Source: Hydrogenothermaceae bacterium
GTDB taxonomy: Bacteria > Aquificota > Aquificia > Aquificales > Hydrogenothermaceae
Direction of reading: 5' to 3'
Assembly: GCA_026418455.1 (NCBI GenBank)
Contig: JAOABH010000008.1
Location: 1-64,000, forward strand
DNA length: 64,000 nt
Positions 51,673 to 61,296 of this stretch are shown here, piece by piece (the stretch's first letter is position 1; each line of letters starts with the position of its first letter). The notes beneath the pieces were generated by a model. It ran no database searches. It saw nothing but the letters and a program-made list of their open reading frames with translations, and was not told the DNA's origin. The translations under genes were made by a program, and so were the position numbers.

Positions 51673-52338
51673 TTAAAAATCTTCAAGCTGAGGATTTACT
51701 GGTATGGTTCCGTATTTTGCTCCTTTAACTAAAACTTTTCTACCTTTAACTTCTACTCTCCCTTCCAAAATCCATTTTATAGCCTGAGGGTATATCCTGT
51801 GTTCAAAGGAAAGTATCCTTTCAGATAAAGACTGTGGTGTGTCTTCCGGTAAAACAGGTACAGCTGCCTGTATAATTACAGGACCATTATCTAACTCTTT
51901 CGTTACAAAATGGACTGAACAGCCTGTTATAAGACTTCCATACTCTAATGCCTGTTTTTGAGCATCTTTACCCTGAAATGCTGGAACTAATGATGGATGA
52001 ATATTAACTATCTTTCCTTCAAAGGTATCTATAAACTCTTCTGAAAGAATCCTCATATAGCCAGCTAAAACTACTAAATCAGGATTTTCATTTTTAATAA
52101 GCTCTGCAATGTAAATATCATATCCTCTTCTGGTTTCAAAAAAAGATGGATCTATAAACTTCGTCTTTATGCCATTTTCTTTGGCTATATCTAAACCTTT
52201 TGCATCCTTTTTGTTGGATAAAACTAAGGAGATTTTTGCTCTTATTTTCCCATCTTTAATAGCATCTATTATGGCTTTTAGATTAGATCCTCTTCCAGAT
52301 ATTAACACCACTAAATTTTTCAACAGCTTTTCTCCCAA
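51673..52338 (-). CDS. purN: Phosphoribosylglycinamide formyltransferase
   Basis: VVLISGRGSNLKAIIDAI, LVVLAGYMRILSEEFI, KIVNIHPSLVPAFQG. Confidence 0.96.
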   Translation of the reverse strand: MGEKLLKNLVVLISGRGSNLKAIIDAIKDGKIRAKISLVLSNKKDAKGLDIAKENGIKTKFIDPSFFETRRGYDIYIAELIKNENPDLVVLAGYMRILSEEFIDTFEGKIVNIHPSLVPAFQGKDAQKQALEYGSLITGCSVHFVTKELDNGPVIIQAAVPVLPEDTPQSLSERILSFEHRIYPQAIKWILEGRVEVKGRKVLVKGAKYGTIPVNPQLEDF

Positions 52339-52435
52339 GAAATTGTTACAACTATTTTAACTCAAAAAGTAACACCTTGACTTTATCTCTAATTTTGGCA
52401 TAATTTTTGTATATAAATTTTATTTTGAGGTTTTT

Positions 52436-53119
52436 ATGGAAAAGAAAATAGCTCTTGCTCTTGATGTAGAAAGCTCAAAAGAAGCTTTAGATATTCTTAA
52501 GGAAATAGAAGATAGAGATTTAATAATTAAAGTAGGATATTCTCTATTTATAAGATATGGTATATCTATTATAGAAGATATTAAAAAGTTAGGTTATCCG
52601 GTTTTTTTGGATTTAAAGCTTCATGATATACCAAACACCGTTTATAACGGTGTAAAGGCAGCTGTAAATCTTGAAGTAGATTATCTAACGTTACACGCTT
52701 TAGGTGGAGAGCTTATGCTTCAAAAAGCTATCGAAGCCAGAGGCTCAAGTAATTTAAAACTCCTTGCAGTAACTATCCTTACAAGCCATTCTGAAGATTA
52801 TCCAGAGTTTTTAGGAAGTAGCTTAACAGTTGATAATTTAGCACTAAAATTTGCAAAAATGGCTGTTGATATAGGTATAGATGGAGTTGTTTGCTCATCT
52901 CATGAGGTAGAGAATTTAAAAAAAACAATAGACAAAAGTTTTATTGCCGTTGTTCCAGGTATAAGACTTAATTCTGATAAAAGTGATGATCAGACACGTA
53001 TAGCTACTCCAAAGGATGCAGTCAAAAAAGGAGCAGATATACTTGTTATAGGGAGACCTATATTAAAAGCTGATAATAAAAATGAAGTTGTAAAGCAGAT
53101 AAAAGAGAGTTTAAGATGA
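52436..53119 (+). CDS. pyrF: Orotidine 5'-phosphate decarboxylase
   Basis: [41 protein letters not shown]. Confidence 0.96.
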   Translation: MEKKIALALDVESSKEALDILKEIEDRDLIIKVGYSLFIRYGISIIEDIKKLGYPVFLDLKLHDIPNTVYNGVKAAVNLEVDYLTLHALGGELMLQKAIEARGSSNLKLLAVTILTSHSEDYPEFLGSSLTVDNLALKFAKMAVDIGIDGVVCSSHEVENLKKTIDKSFIAVVPGIRLNSDKSDDQTRIATPKDAVKKGADILVIGRPILKADNKNEVVKQIKESLR

Positions 53120-54432
53120 AGCAGTCTTTAAATCTAAAGCTACAGAATAGATTAAATCTAACATTAAGTTTAAAAACACAGATAAATATCCTTACTTTAT
53201 CCAAGACAGAACTATTAGAAGAGATTAAAGAAGAACTACAGGAAAATCCTTTCCTTGAAGAGATATACAATATTCAGCCTCAATATACAGAGAGAATTCA
53301 GGACTTATCTGTTTCTTATGAAGAAGAGGAAGAGTTAAATCCATTAGCAAGGATACCACACAGACAGTCTCTACAGGATATTATAGAAAATCAGATAAAT
53401 ATAGAATTTGAAGGAGAAGATAAAGATATAGCTTTAGAAATTGTGGATAATATAGATGAGAAGGGATTTTTTAAGGGAGATTTAGAAAGTATAGCCGGTA
53501 AGTTTAAAAGAGAGATAAAATACATAGAAAGGATAAGAAAAAAAATTACACAGCTTGAACCTATAGGTATAGCTTCAAAAGATTTAGAGGAGTTTTTGTT
53601 AATCCAGCTTGATGAGTTAGATATATTTGACCCAGTTATTGAAAGTATGATAATTGAAGACTTAAAAAACCTTAACGATATAACTTTTTTATCTGAAAAA
53701 TATAAACTTTCAAAAGAGGAGATAGAGGAGAAAATAGATGTTATAAAACATCTAAAGCCTTACCCTCTCTATGGTTATGAAGATATTGACATCCATTATG
53801 TTGAACCGGATATTTTTATATATATCAAACCTGAAGGAAAAGAAGGAGATTTCTTTGATGTGGTTATAAATGACTTTGATATTCCAAAAGTAAATTTTAT
53901 AAATAGTTATAAAAGGATACTTTCAAAGAAGGATATAGCTCCGGAGGTAAGAGAGTTTTTAAATCAGAAGTATGAGAAAGCTCTTGGTATTATTAAAGGA
54001 TTACAACAGAGAAAAGAAAACTTATATAGTCTTGTTAAAATGTTGGCTGAATATCAGAAGGACTTTCTTCTAAATGGAAAGGATTATATAAAACCTCTCA
54101 CATTAAAGGAGGTTTCTGAAAAAATTGGATTACACGAATCTACAATAAGTCGTATAGTTTCAAATAAGTATGCTGTTACACCCCAAGGGGTTTTACCTCT
54201 CAAAGCCTTCTTTGCTTCAAAAGCTTCAAAAGAAAGTGGAAATATCTCTTCTGAGAGTGTAAAATATCTCATCAAAAATTTAATTGAAAATGAAGACCCA
54301 AAAAAACCATTAAGTGATTTAGATATAGTTGATATGTTAAAAAAGGAAGGAATAAAGATAGCCAGAAGGACAGTTACTAAATACAGAGAAGATATGGGAA
54401 TTCCGGATTCCAGAAAAAGAAAACTAAAATAG
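53116..54432 (+). CDS. rpoN: RNA polymerase sigma-54 factor
   Basis: N-terminal Gln/Leu-rich region [26 protein letters not shown], RpoN box [11 protein letters not shown]. Confidence 0.97.
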   Translation: MKQSLNLKLQNRLNLTLSLKTQINILTLSKTELLEEIKEELQENPFLEEIYNIQPQYTERIQDLSVSYEEEEELNPLARIPHRQSLQDIIENQINIEFEGEDKDIALEIVDNIDEKGFFKGDLESIAGKFKREIKYIERIRKKITQLEPIGIASKDLEEFLLIQLDELDIFDPVIESMIIEDLKNLNDITFLSEKYKLSKEEIEEKIDVIKHLKPYPLYGYEDIDIHYVEPDIFIYIKPEGKEGDFFDVVINDFDIPKVNFINSYKRILSKKDIAPEVREFLNQKYEKALGIIKGLQQRKENLYSLVKMLAEYQKDFLLNGKDYIKPLTLKEVSEKIGLHESTISRIVSNKYAVTPQGVLPLKAFFASKASKESGNISSESVKYLIKNLIENEDPKKPLSDLDIVDMLKKEGIKIARRTVTKYREDMGIPDSRKRKLK

Positions 54433-54443
54433 GAGGCATTAAG

Positions 54444-55007
54444 ATGCAGATTGAACATGTTAGCAGAAACTTTGAACTTTCAGAGTTTATTAAGAACTAC
54501 GCAGAGCATAAGCTCGAAAGATTGAAGCATTACTTAAGAGAACTTGATACTGCGGAAGATTCTGTAAGGGTAAGAGTAGTTTATGACTATGAGAAACACA
54601 GACACAGATATAGAGTTGATATTGACGTTTACTTTAACACTCCAGGTGGAGGAGTTATACACGCATGGGAGGAAAGTAACGACCTCTACTCAGCTATAGA
54701 TTTTGTGATAGATGAAGTAGAAAGACAGCTTATAAGATTAAAAAGTAGAAGGATAGAAGAGAGAAGGAGACAGGCAAAACTTGAAAGTTTAAAGGAACAT
54801 ACAGCAGTGGAACCTTCTATCCAAAGGCCTCTTATTGCGGTAGAACCTCTACCTGTAGATAAGCCTATGACAGTTGATGATGCAAGAATTATGTTAGAAG
54901 AGATGGGATCATTCTTTTTGCCGTTTATCAACTCTGAAACGGGACAGGTTAATGTAATATACAGAAAAAAAGGTGGTAATTACGGACTTATAACACCTTC
55001 TGTATAA
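54444..55007 (+). CDS. hpf: Ribosome hibernation promoting factor, long form
   Basis: RNFELSEFIKNYAEHKLERLKHYL, HAWEESNDLYSAIDFVIDEVERQLIR, C-terminal dimerisation domain; adjacent to rpoN. Confidence 0.94.
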   Translation: MQIEHVSRNFELSEFIKNYAEHKLERLKHYLRELDTAEDSVRVRVVYDYEKHRHRYRVDIDVYFNTPGGGVIHAWEESNDLYSAIDFVIDEVERQLIRLKSRRIEERRRQAKLESLKEHTAVEPSIQRPLIAVEPLPVDKPMTVDDARIMLEEMGSFFLPFINSETGQVNVIYRKKGGNYGLITPSV

Positions 55008-55024
55008 GTTTATTTTAATTTGGC

Positions 55025-55053
55025 TTTACATAAGTTTAACTTTTTGGTATAAT
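55025..55053 (+). promoter_or_regulatory. Putative sigma-70 promoter for rplM-rpsI
   Basis: TTTACA (55025-55030), 17-bp spacer, TATAAT (55048-55053), 40 bp upstream of rplM. Confidence 0.75.
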
Positions 55054-55092
55054 AGTTTTTTGTTTAAAATTACCTTTAGAGGAGTTTAGAGG

Positions 55093-55545
55093 ATGAAAAC
55101 ATTTCACCTAAAGAAAGAAGATGTTAAGAGAGAGTGGTATATCGTAGATGCAAAAGGAAAAAATCTTGGAAGACTTGCAACAACAATTGCAAATATCTTA
55201 CGAGGAAAACATAAGCCTTATTTTCAGCCTGATGTTGACTGTGGAGATTACATTATAGTTCTTAATGCAGATAAGATTGCTGTAACTGGTAAGAAGTTAA
55301 CAGATAAAGAGTATAAATACCACACAAACACTCCTGGTGGTTTAAAAGTAAGGACTCTTGAATGGATGCTTCAAAATAGACCAACAGAAGCTATAAGACT
55401 TGCAGTTGAAAGAATGTTACCTAAGAATAAGCTTCAGAAAAGATATATGAAAAGGTTGAAGGTTTATACTTCTGACCAACATGAACATCAGGCTCAAAAT
55501 CCAAAGCCTATAGAAGAAGTTGCAAAGTTATGGAAAGCAATATAG
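55093..55545 (+). CDS. rplM: 50S ribosomal protein L13
   Basis: WYIVDAKGKNLGRLATTIANILRGKHKPYFQPDVDCGDYIIVLNADKI. Confidence 0.97.
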   Translation: MKTFHLKKEDVKREWYIVDAKGKNLGRLATTIANILRGKHKPYFQPDVDCGDYIIVLNADKIAVTGKKLTDKEYKYHTNTPGGLKVRTLEWMLQNRPTEAIRLAVERMLPKNKLQKRYMKRLKVYTSDQHEHQAQNPKPIEEVAKLWKAI

Positions 55546-55554
55546 GAGGCATAG

Positions 55555-55986
55555 ATGGCAGAGAAAACTATAAAGATAGACCCTAAGTTAGCTAAATACG
55601 GAACAGGAAGAAGGAAAGAAGCAATAGCGAGAGTTTGGCTTCTGCCAGGTGAAGGAAGGATTATAGTAAGAAGCTCTTCTGGAAAAGAGTGGGATGGAAA
55701 GGAGTACTTTGAAAGAGATATTCTCCTTGCAAAGATAAGGTATCCTTTTGAAGTTACAAATACAGCGGGAAAGTTTGATGTGTATGCTACCGTTGAAGGA
55801 AGTGGAAAGCCAGCTCAAGCTGAGGCTGTTATGTATGGAGTTGCAAAAGCTCTTGAAGCCTATAACCCTGAATTGAGATCTCCTTTAAAGAGTGCCGGAT
55901 TGATGACAAGAGATGCAAGAATCAAAGAACGTAAAAAATACAACCAAATGGGTGCAAGAGCGAAATACAGATGGTCTAAACGTTAA
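55555..55986 (+). CDS. rpsI: 30S ribosomal protein S9
   Basis: YGTGRRKEAIARVWLLPGEGRI, C-terminal KERKKYNQMGARAKYRWSKR. Confidence 0.97.
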   Translation: MAEKTIKIDPKLAKYGTGRRKEAIARVWLLPGEGRIIVRSSSGKEWDGKEYFERDILLAKIRYPFEVTNTAGKFDVYATVEGSGKPAQAEAVMYGVAKALEAYNPELRSPLKSAGLMTRDARIKERKKYNQMGARAKYRWSKR

Positions 55987-55989
55987 AAT

Positions 55990-57021
55990 ATGTCTATCAA
56001 TGTTGCTGTTGCCGGAGCGTCCGGTTATACAGGGTTTGAACTATTAAGAGTTCTTCAATTTTACAGAGAAGTAAATATAAATCAGATAACATCAAGACAG
56101 TATGCCGGAAAGACAGTAAAAGAGGTCTTTCCGGTTTTAATAAAATCAAAGTTAGAAAATCTGATATTCAGTGAAGATTTAGATTACAGCTCCTCTGATT
56201 ATTACTTTCTTGCTTTACCTCATGAAGCATCTTTGGAAACAGTTAAAATACTGTTAGATAAAGGAAAAAAAGTTATAGACTTATCCGGAGCTTACAGAAT
56301 AAAAGATATATCTAAATATCCTCAGTATTACGGATTTGAACATTCTTATCCTGATTTATTACATAAAGCCGTTTATGGACTTCCCGAGTTGTTTAGAGAA
56401 GAGATAAAGAGAGCAGATTTAGTTGCTAACCCAGGATGTTATCCCACTTCAGTTATCCTTGCTCTCTATCCAGCTGTTAAAGAAAAAGCAGTATCTGAAG
56501 AAACTATAATAGTCAACTCTCTCTCTGGAATATCTGGAGCTGGTAGGTCTTTAAAGCAACAGTTTCACTATCCAGAAGGATACTCTGATGTATATCCTTA
56601 TAACATCACAAAACATAGACATACTCCGGAGATGGAAGATGTCTTAAACAGAGTCTGTGGTTTAAATTTAAAGATAAGATTTACACCTCATATAATTCCT
56701 GTTTCGAGAGGAATGTTATCAACTATAACTTTTAAGACATCTCTATCAAAAGATAGATTAACTGAAATATACAGAGATATCTATAACAACGAACCTTTTG
56801 TAAGAGTAATTGATAGTCCTGTCCATATAAAAAATGTTATTGGATCAAATTACTGTGATATATATGTAGATAAAGATGATAGAACAGGATTTGCAGTTGT
56901 TACATCAGCTATAGATAATCTATCAAAAGGTGCATCTACACAAGCTCTTCAAAACTTCAATTTAATGATAGGTATTGAAGAAGATAGATATCTTAAAGAT
57001 TTAACCATACTATTTCCATAA
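55990..57021 (+). CDS. argC: N-acetyl-gamma-glutamyl-phosphate reductase
   Basis: VAGASGYTGFELLRVL, NPGCYPTSVILALYP, SGISGAGRSL. Confidence 0.96.
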   Translation: MSINVAVAGASGYTGFELLRVLQFYREVNINQITSRQYAGKTVKEVFPVLIKSKLENLIFSEDLDYSSSDYYFLALPHEASLETVKILLDKGKKVIDLSGAYRIKDISKYPQYYGFEHSYPDLLHKAVYGLPELFREEIKRADLVANPGCYPTSVILALYPAVKEKAVSEETIIVNSLSGISGAGRSLKQQFHYPEGYSDVYPYNITKHRHTPEMEDVLNRVCGLNLKIRFTPHIIPVSRGMLSTITFKTSLSKDRLTEIYRDIYNNEPFVRVIDSPVHIKNVIGSNYCDIYVDKDDRTGFAVVTSAIDNLSKGASTQALQNFNLMIGIEEDRYLKDLTILFP

Positions 57022-57033
57022 GGTGAAAATTCT

Positions 57034-57993
57034 TTGATAACAAGAGAAAGGGCAGAATTTCTAATAGATAGATTTAAAGATAGAAAAATTGCAGTAATAG
57101 GTGATGTTATACTTGATAAGTATCTGTGGGGAGATGTAGAGAGAATATCTCCGGAAGCTCCAGTTCCGGTTGTTGAGGTAAAGAGGGAAACCTATAACCT
57201 CGGAGGAGCTTCAAATGTTGCCTGGAATTTATCAGCCTTAGGAGTAAAAACTGTTATTTTAGGTGTTGTCGGAAAAGATGAAAATGGAAAATTAATAGAG
57301 AAGATGCTTTTAGATAAAAATATAACTCCCAATCTCATTATTGATAATAGCCGTCCTACTATAGAGAAAACGAGAATAATAGCTGTAAGTCAACAACTTC
57401 TTAGAATAGATAGAGAGTCAAGAGAAGACCTTTCTACACCGATTAAAAAGGAGATCCTTAAAAGTTTAAAAGATATATCTTCTGATGTTGAGGGCTTTGT
57501 AATCTCTGACTATGGAAAAGGTGTTATTTTTGAAGAGATTGTTAAGTTCTGTGTATCCACTGGAAAACCAATCTTTGTTGACCCAAAACCGAAGAATTTT
57601 AATCTTTACAAGAATATAACTATAATGACACCTAATAAAAAAGAAGCATACGAATGTGTAAAGGCATCCACAAATATGCCTCTGGAGGAAGTTGGATATA
57701 GAATAATGGAGCAGTTATCTATGAATACACTTCTTATAACTCTCGGAGGAGAAGGTATGGCTCTCTTTGAGGGTAAATCTGTTAAGAGGATTCCAGCTAA
57801 AGCCAGGAAAGTTTTTGATGTAACTGGAGCAGGAGATACTGTTATATCTATACTTGCAGCTTCTAAACTTTCCGGAGGAAGTTGGGAAGAGTCTGCAACC
57901 CTTGCAAATTACGGAGCTGGATATGTTGTCGGTGAAATAGGAACAGCTGTTGTAACTCCGGATATACTTTTAGATACAGTTCTATCTTATTAA
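57034..57993 (+). CDS. rfaE1: D-glycero-beta-D-manno-heptose-7-phosphate kinase (RfaE domain I)
   Basis: GDVILDKYLWGDVERISPEAPVPVVEVKRETYNLGGASNVAWNL, DVTGAGDTVISILA; TTG start. Confidence 0.92.
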   Translation: MITRERAEFLIDRFKDRKIAVIGDVILDKYLWGDVERISPEAPVPVVEVKRETYNLGGASNVAWNLSALGVKTVILGVVGKDENGKLIEKMLLDKNITPNLIIDNSRPTIEKTRIIAVSQQLLRIDRESREDLSTPIKKEILKSLKDISSDVEGFVISDYGKGVIFEEIVKFCVSTGKPIFVDPKPKNFNLYKNITIMTPNKKEAYECVKASTNMPLEEVGYRIMEQLSMNTLLITLGGEGMALFEGKSVKRIPAKARKVFDVTGAGDTVISILAASKLSGGSWEESATLANYGAGYVVGEIGTAVVTPDILLDTVLSY

Positions 57994-59241
57994 ATCTGCT
58001 GGTATAGCTTCTTTAAAGAAATTTCCCTGTCCATACTTTATACCTATCTCTTTTATTCTGTTAAAAATCTCTTCAGAGGATATAAACTCTGCAACCACAT
58101 CCATATTTATTTCTGATGTAAAACCTTTTATTACTTTTACTAATGAATAAGAAATAGGATCTTTATCTATCTTTCTTACAATACTCCCATCTATCTTTAT
58201 ATAGTCAAATTTCAGTTCTACAACATGCATAAGGTTAGAAAAGCCACTACCAAAATCATCAAGAGCAATTTTGTAGCCACTTTCTCTTAAAGTGTTTATA
58301 TTACTCCTGAGTATAGAGTAGTCAGCCACATTCTCAGATTCTAAAAGTTCTATAGTAACTCTCTCTTTGAAACTACTATTTAGTGACGTTAGAAAATTTA
58401 TAAAATCTCTATCTATAATTTCTGAAGGTAGTAAATTTATACTTACCTGTATATTTTTCTGTTTCAAAACTTTTAAATTATACTCTATAACTCTCTTTGT
58501 TAACTCTTTGTAGACTGTTGTATTTACTATCTGGTTTAAAAACATACCAGGTGATATAACTTTTCTATCCTTTGTTAAAAGCCTCACTAAACTTTCATAC
58601 TTTACAGCTTTAAAAGTTTCTATATTAAATATAGGTTGATAGAAGCAGACAACTCTTCCATCCTCTATAGCTTCTTTTATATCGGTTAATTTTTTATTTA
58701 GACCGGAGATAATGTTGTCCTTGAAAATCTCTATTCTATTTTTACCTTTCTGTTTTGCAAATAAGAGGGCCTTATCAGCTTTTTCTATAGCTTCTGTAAG
58801 ATTTGCTTCTCTGTTTGCATCTAAATATATCCCTGCAGATGCTGTTAACTTTATTTTATTTCCCTCTATATTAAAGTTTGCTAAGTCTAATTTTTGGATA
58901 ATCCTTTCACCTATCCCGTATGAAAGAGCCGGATTTTTTCCATCTTTTTCTATGAGTATTAAAAACTCATCTCCTCCTATCCTAACTATTGTATCCTCTT
59001 CTCTTAAAGATGTTTTTATGATTTTTACTATATCTGTAAGAAGAAGATCCCCAATATGTTTACCATAGTAGTTGTTTATTGTAGAAAAGTTATCTATATC
59101 AAGGAGTATAACTGCAAAGTTTTTCTTTAAAAACTCTTTTTCCAACTCGTTTAGATAATCCCTTGTATAAACACCGGTTAGAGGGTCTATAAATCTCTTA
59201 TTTTCTTTTCCTTTTTTAAATATTTTTTCGAAGAAAGCCAT
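57982..59241 (-). CDS. GGDEF-EAL domain protein
   Basis: GGDEF-type IVRIGGDEFLILIE; EAL-type VKYESLVRLL, IALDDFGSGFSNLMHVVELKFDYIKIDG. Confidence 0.93.
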   Translation of the reverse strand: MAFFEKIFKKGKENKRFIDPLTGVYTRDYLNELEKEFLKKNFAVILLDIDNFSTINNYYGKHIGDLLLTDIVKIIKTSLREEDTIVRIGGDEFLILIEKDGKNPALSYGIGERIIQKLDLANFNIEGNKIKLTASAGIYLDANREANLTEAIEKADKALLFAKQKGKNRIEIFKDNIISGLNKKLTDIKEAIEDGRVVCFYQPIFNIETFKAVKYESLVRLLTKDRKVISPGMFLNQIVNTTVYKELTKRVIEYNLKVLKQKNIQVSINLLPSEIIDRDFINFLTSLNSSFKERVTIELLESENVADYSILRSNINTLRESGYKIALDDFGSGFSNLMHVVELKFDYIKIDGSIVRKIDKDPISYSLVKVIKGFTSEINMDVVAEFISSEEIFNRIKEIGIKYGQGNFFKEAIPADLIR

Positions 59242-59299
59242 AATATCATTTTAGCACAGTGTGATATAATTTTTTTAAACTTATTTCAGAGGTGAGTAG

Positions 59300-59545
59300 A
59301 TGCTTATAAAGTTCTTTATAAAACCAAGGAAAGGTGTCCTTGATCCTCAGGGAAGAGCTGTATCTGAAAATTTAAAATCACTTGGCTTTAACAATGTGGA
59401 AAAAGTTTTTGTTGGAAAGTACATAGAGGTCTATATAGATGAGAATGATAAAGAAAAGGCTAAGAAGCAAGCTGTAGAAATGGCAAAGAAGGCTTTGGTT
59501 AATGACCTTATAGAAGATTTTGAGTTTGAGATTGTGGAGGGTTAA
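59300..59545 (+). CDS. purS: Phosphoribosylformylglycinamidine synthase subunit PurS
   Basis: RKGVLDPQGRAVSENLKSLGFNNVEKVFVGKYIEV; followed by purQ. Confidence 0.95.
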   Translation: MLIKFFIKPRKGVLDPQGRAVSENLKSLGFNNVEKVFVGKYIEVYIDENDKEKAKKQAVEMAKKALVNDLIEDFEFEIVEG

Positions 59546-59546
59546 T

Positions 59547-60230
59547 TTGAAGTTTGGTGTAGCTGTTTATCCAGGTTCAAATTGTGATTATGATACTTAC
59601 TATGTAATAAGAGATATACTAAAAAAAGATGTTGATTTTATTGATTATCGCCAAACAGATATAGATAAATTTGACTGTATAATTGTTCCAGGAGGCTTTT
59701 CTTTTGGAGATTATTTAAGACCTGGAGCTTTAGCATCTCATACTCCTTTGACTTATGCTCTTAGAGATTTTGCAGAAAAAGATAAGTTTGTTGTAGGGAT
59801 ATGTAATGGATTTCAGATTTTAACAGAAGCTCACCTTCTTCCCGGAGTATTACTTCCTAATAGTCATGGAAAGTTTGTATGTAAGCATCAGTTTTTAAGA
59901 GTTGAAAATGATAAAACAGCTTTTACAAATAAACTCTCAAAGGGACAGGTTGTTAAACTTCCAATAGCTCATCATGATGGAAACTACTTTGTAGATGAAG
60001 ATACTTTAAAACAGATGGAAGAGAATGGACAGATAATACTAAGATACTGTGATGAAAATGGTAATGTATCAGATGAAAGTAATCCTAACGGCTCTATATT
60101 AAATATAGCTGGAGTGTCTAATAAAAATAAAAACGTTTTTGGACTTATGCCTCATCCGGAGAGAGCTTGTGAATCTTTACTTGGAAGTGAAGATGGACTT
60201 TTGTTTTTAAAATCATTGTTAGAAATATAG
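59547..60230 (+). CDS. purQ: Phosphoribosylformylglycinamidine synthase subunit PurQ
   Basis: FGVAVYPGSNCDYDTYYV, VPGGFSFGDYLRPGALA, GICNGFQIL, LMPHPERA; TTG start 59547 after GGAGG. Confidence 0.95.
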   Translation: MKFGVAVYPGSNCDYDTYYVIRDILKKDVDFIDYRQTDIDKFDCIIVPGGFSFGDYLRPGALASHTPLTYALRDFAEKDKFVVGICNGFQILTEAHLLPGVLLPNSHGKFVCKHQFLRVENDKTAFTNKLSKGQVVKLPIAHHDGNYFVDEDTLKQMEENGQIILRYCDENGNVSDESNPNGSILNIAGVSNKNKNVFGLMPHPERACESLLGSEDGLLFLKSLLEI

Positions 60231-60240
60231 GAGATTAAAT

Positions 60241-60489
60241 ATGACAGCAGAAGAGAGAAAACAACTTGAGACATTGGTAGCTAAGGTATTTACTTTGGCT
60301 TATGAACTTGGAACAAATACAGATGAGCTTTTTAAGGAAGTTAGAAAACTAAGATTTCAGACAGAAGATAGAGATTTAGAGGCTGCCCTTATAAATCTTG
60401 AGCATGCTTTCTTCATGGTAACTCAATCTATAAACATCCTTAAAGAACAGACAAGGAATGCAACAATTCCAGCAAAGAAACTTGCCTGA
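60241..60489 (+). CDS. Conserved-looking hypothetical helical protein (82 aa)
   Basis: Start preceded by 'aggag'; operon position after purQ; overlaps the next ORF. Confidence 0.7.
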   Translation: MTAEERKQLETLVAKVFTLAYELGTNTDELFKEVRKLRFQTEDRDLEAALINLEHAFFMVTQSINILKEQTRNATIPAKKLA

Positions 60490-60862
60490 AACGGCAGATA
60501 AGGTAAGTTTAAAGAGTTTTTTTGTTAATGAAAAAACAGGAGAACTTATCCAGAAAGATTTTATAGAAACTCCACTGGTTTTGGTAGAATCTATACCGGA
60601 GTTTGAAGGAAACTGTTTCTGGATAAATCTTAAAAATCTATGGATTTTGGTTGGCAAAGTTCCTCCACTTACAGTTGAGATGGATGATATTATACTGTTT
60701 AGAGAGAAAGGTAAATGGGGACTTTTTAGGTTTGTTGAAAAAAAGGAAGATATTGTTATCCTTACAGATGGTATGAGGAAAAAGAAAACAAAGGTTAATA
60801 TTGAAGATTTTTCAAAGATTAATCTACTTGGAAAAGTCATAAGGGTTCAGCAAAAGCTATGA
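60458..60862 (+). CDS. Hypothetical protein, C-terminal half reminiscent of S24/S26 peptidase-like beta fold
   Basis: PPLTVEMDDIILFREKGKWGLFRFVEKKEDIVILTDGMRKKKTKVNIEDFSKINLLGKVIRVQQKL. Confidence 0.6.
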   Translation: MQQFQQRNLPETADKVSLKSFFVNEKTGELIQKDFIETPLVLVESIPEFEGNCFWINLKNLWILVGKVPPLTVEMDDIILFREKGKWGLFRFVEKKEDIVILTDGMRKKKTKVNIEDFSKINLLGKVIRVQQKL

Positions 60863-61296
60863 GATATATATTCTTGGTTATTTTAATATTTGGGTTATCT
60901 TTTGGATCCTCGAAAGTAAAACTGTATGATAAATCCGGAAGGGAGATTTCTATACCTCAGGATAAGATCATTATTTTAAATTTTATGGCTTACTCCTGCG
61001 GACATTGTATGGCTGAAATCCCTGTTTTTAAGAAAGTTTTAAAAGAACCAGAGTTTAAAGACAAATTTGTTATTTACGGTTTTGCCATAGATGGTAAGGA
61101 GAATAACTTTCAGGACAAGGATTTTCCTATATATGCTAATAATCCAAAGAATAATGTGTTATTTCCAACAATGGGAACTCCAACAACCTATATAATCTCT
61201 CCTTCCGGAAGAAAGTTACAGATAATTTATGGAGCTGTTACAGAGGAGAATTTAAGAAAATTTTTGAGAGAATCAATCAAAAAAGTAAATAATTGA
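60859..61296 (+). CDS. TlpA/thioredoxin-like secreted or membrane-anchored protein
   Basis: Signal peptide, NFMAYSCGHCMAEIPVFKKV (CxxC), cis-Pro context GTPTTYIISPSG. Confidence 0.85.
   Translation: MRYIFLVILIFGLSFGSSKVKLYDKSGREISIPQDKIIILNFMAYSCGHCMAEIPVFKKVLKEPEFKDKFVIYGFAIDGKENNFQDKDFPIYANNPKNNVLFPTMGTPTTYIISPSGRKLQIIYGAVTEENLRKFLRESIKKVNN

Noticed and set aside
60376-60840. 154-aa minus-strand ORF
   Set aside because: Antisense to the better-supported 60241-60489 and 60458-60862 genes, which have operon context; Ser/Phe-rich shadow translation.
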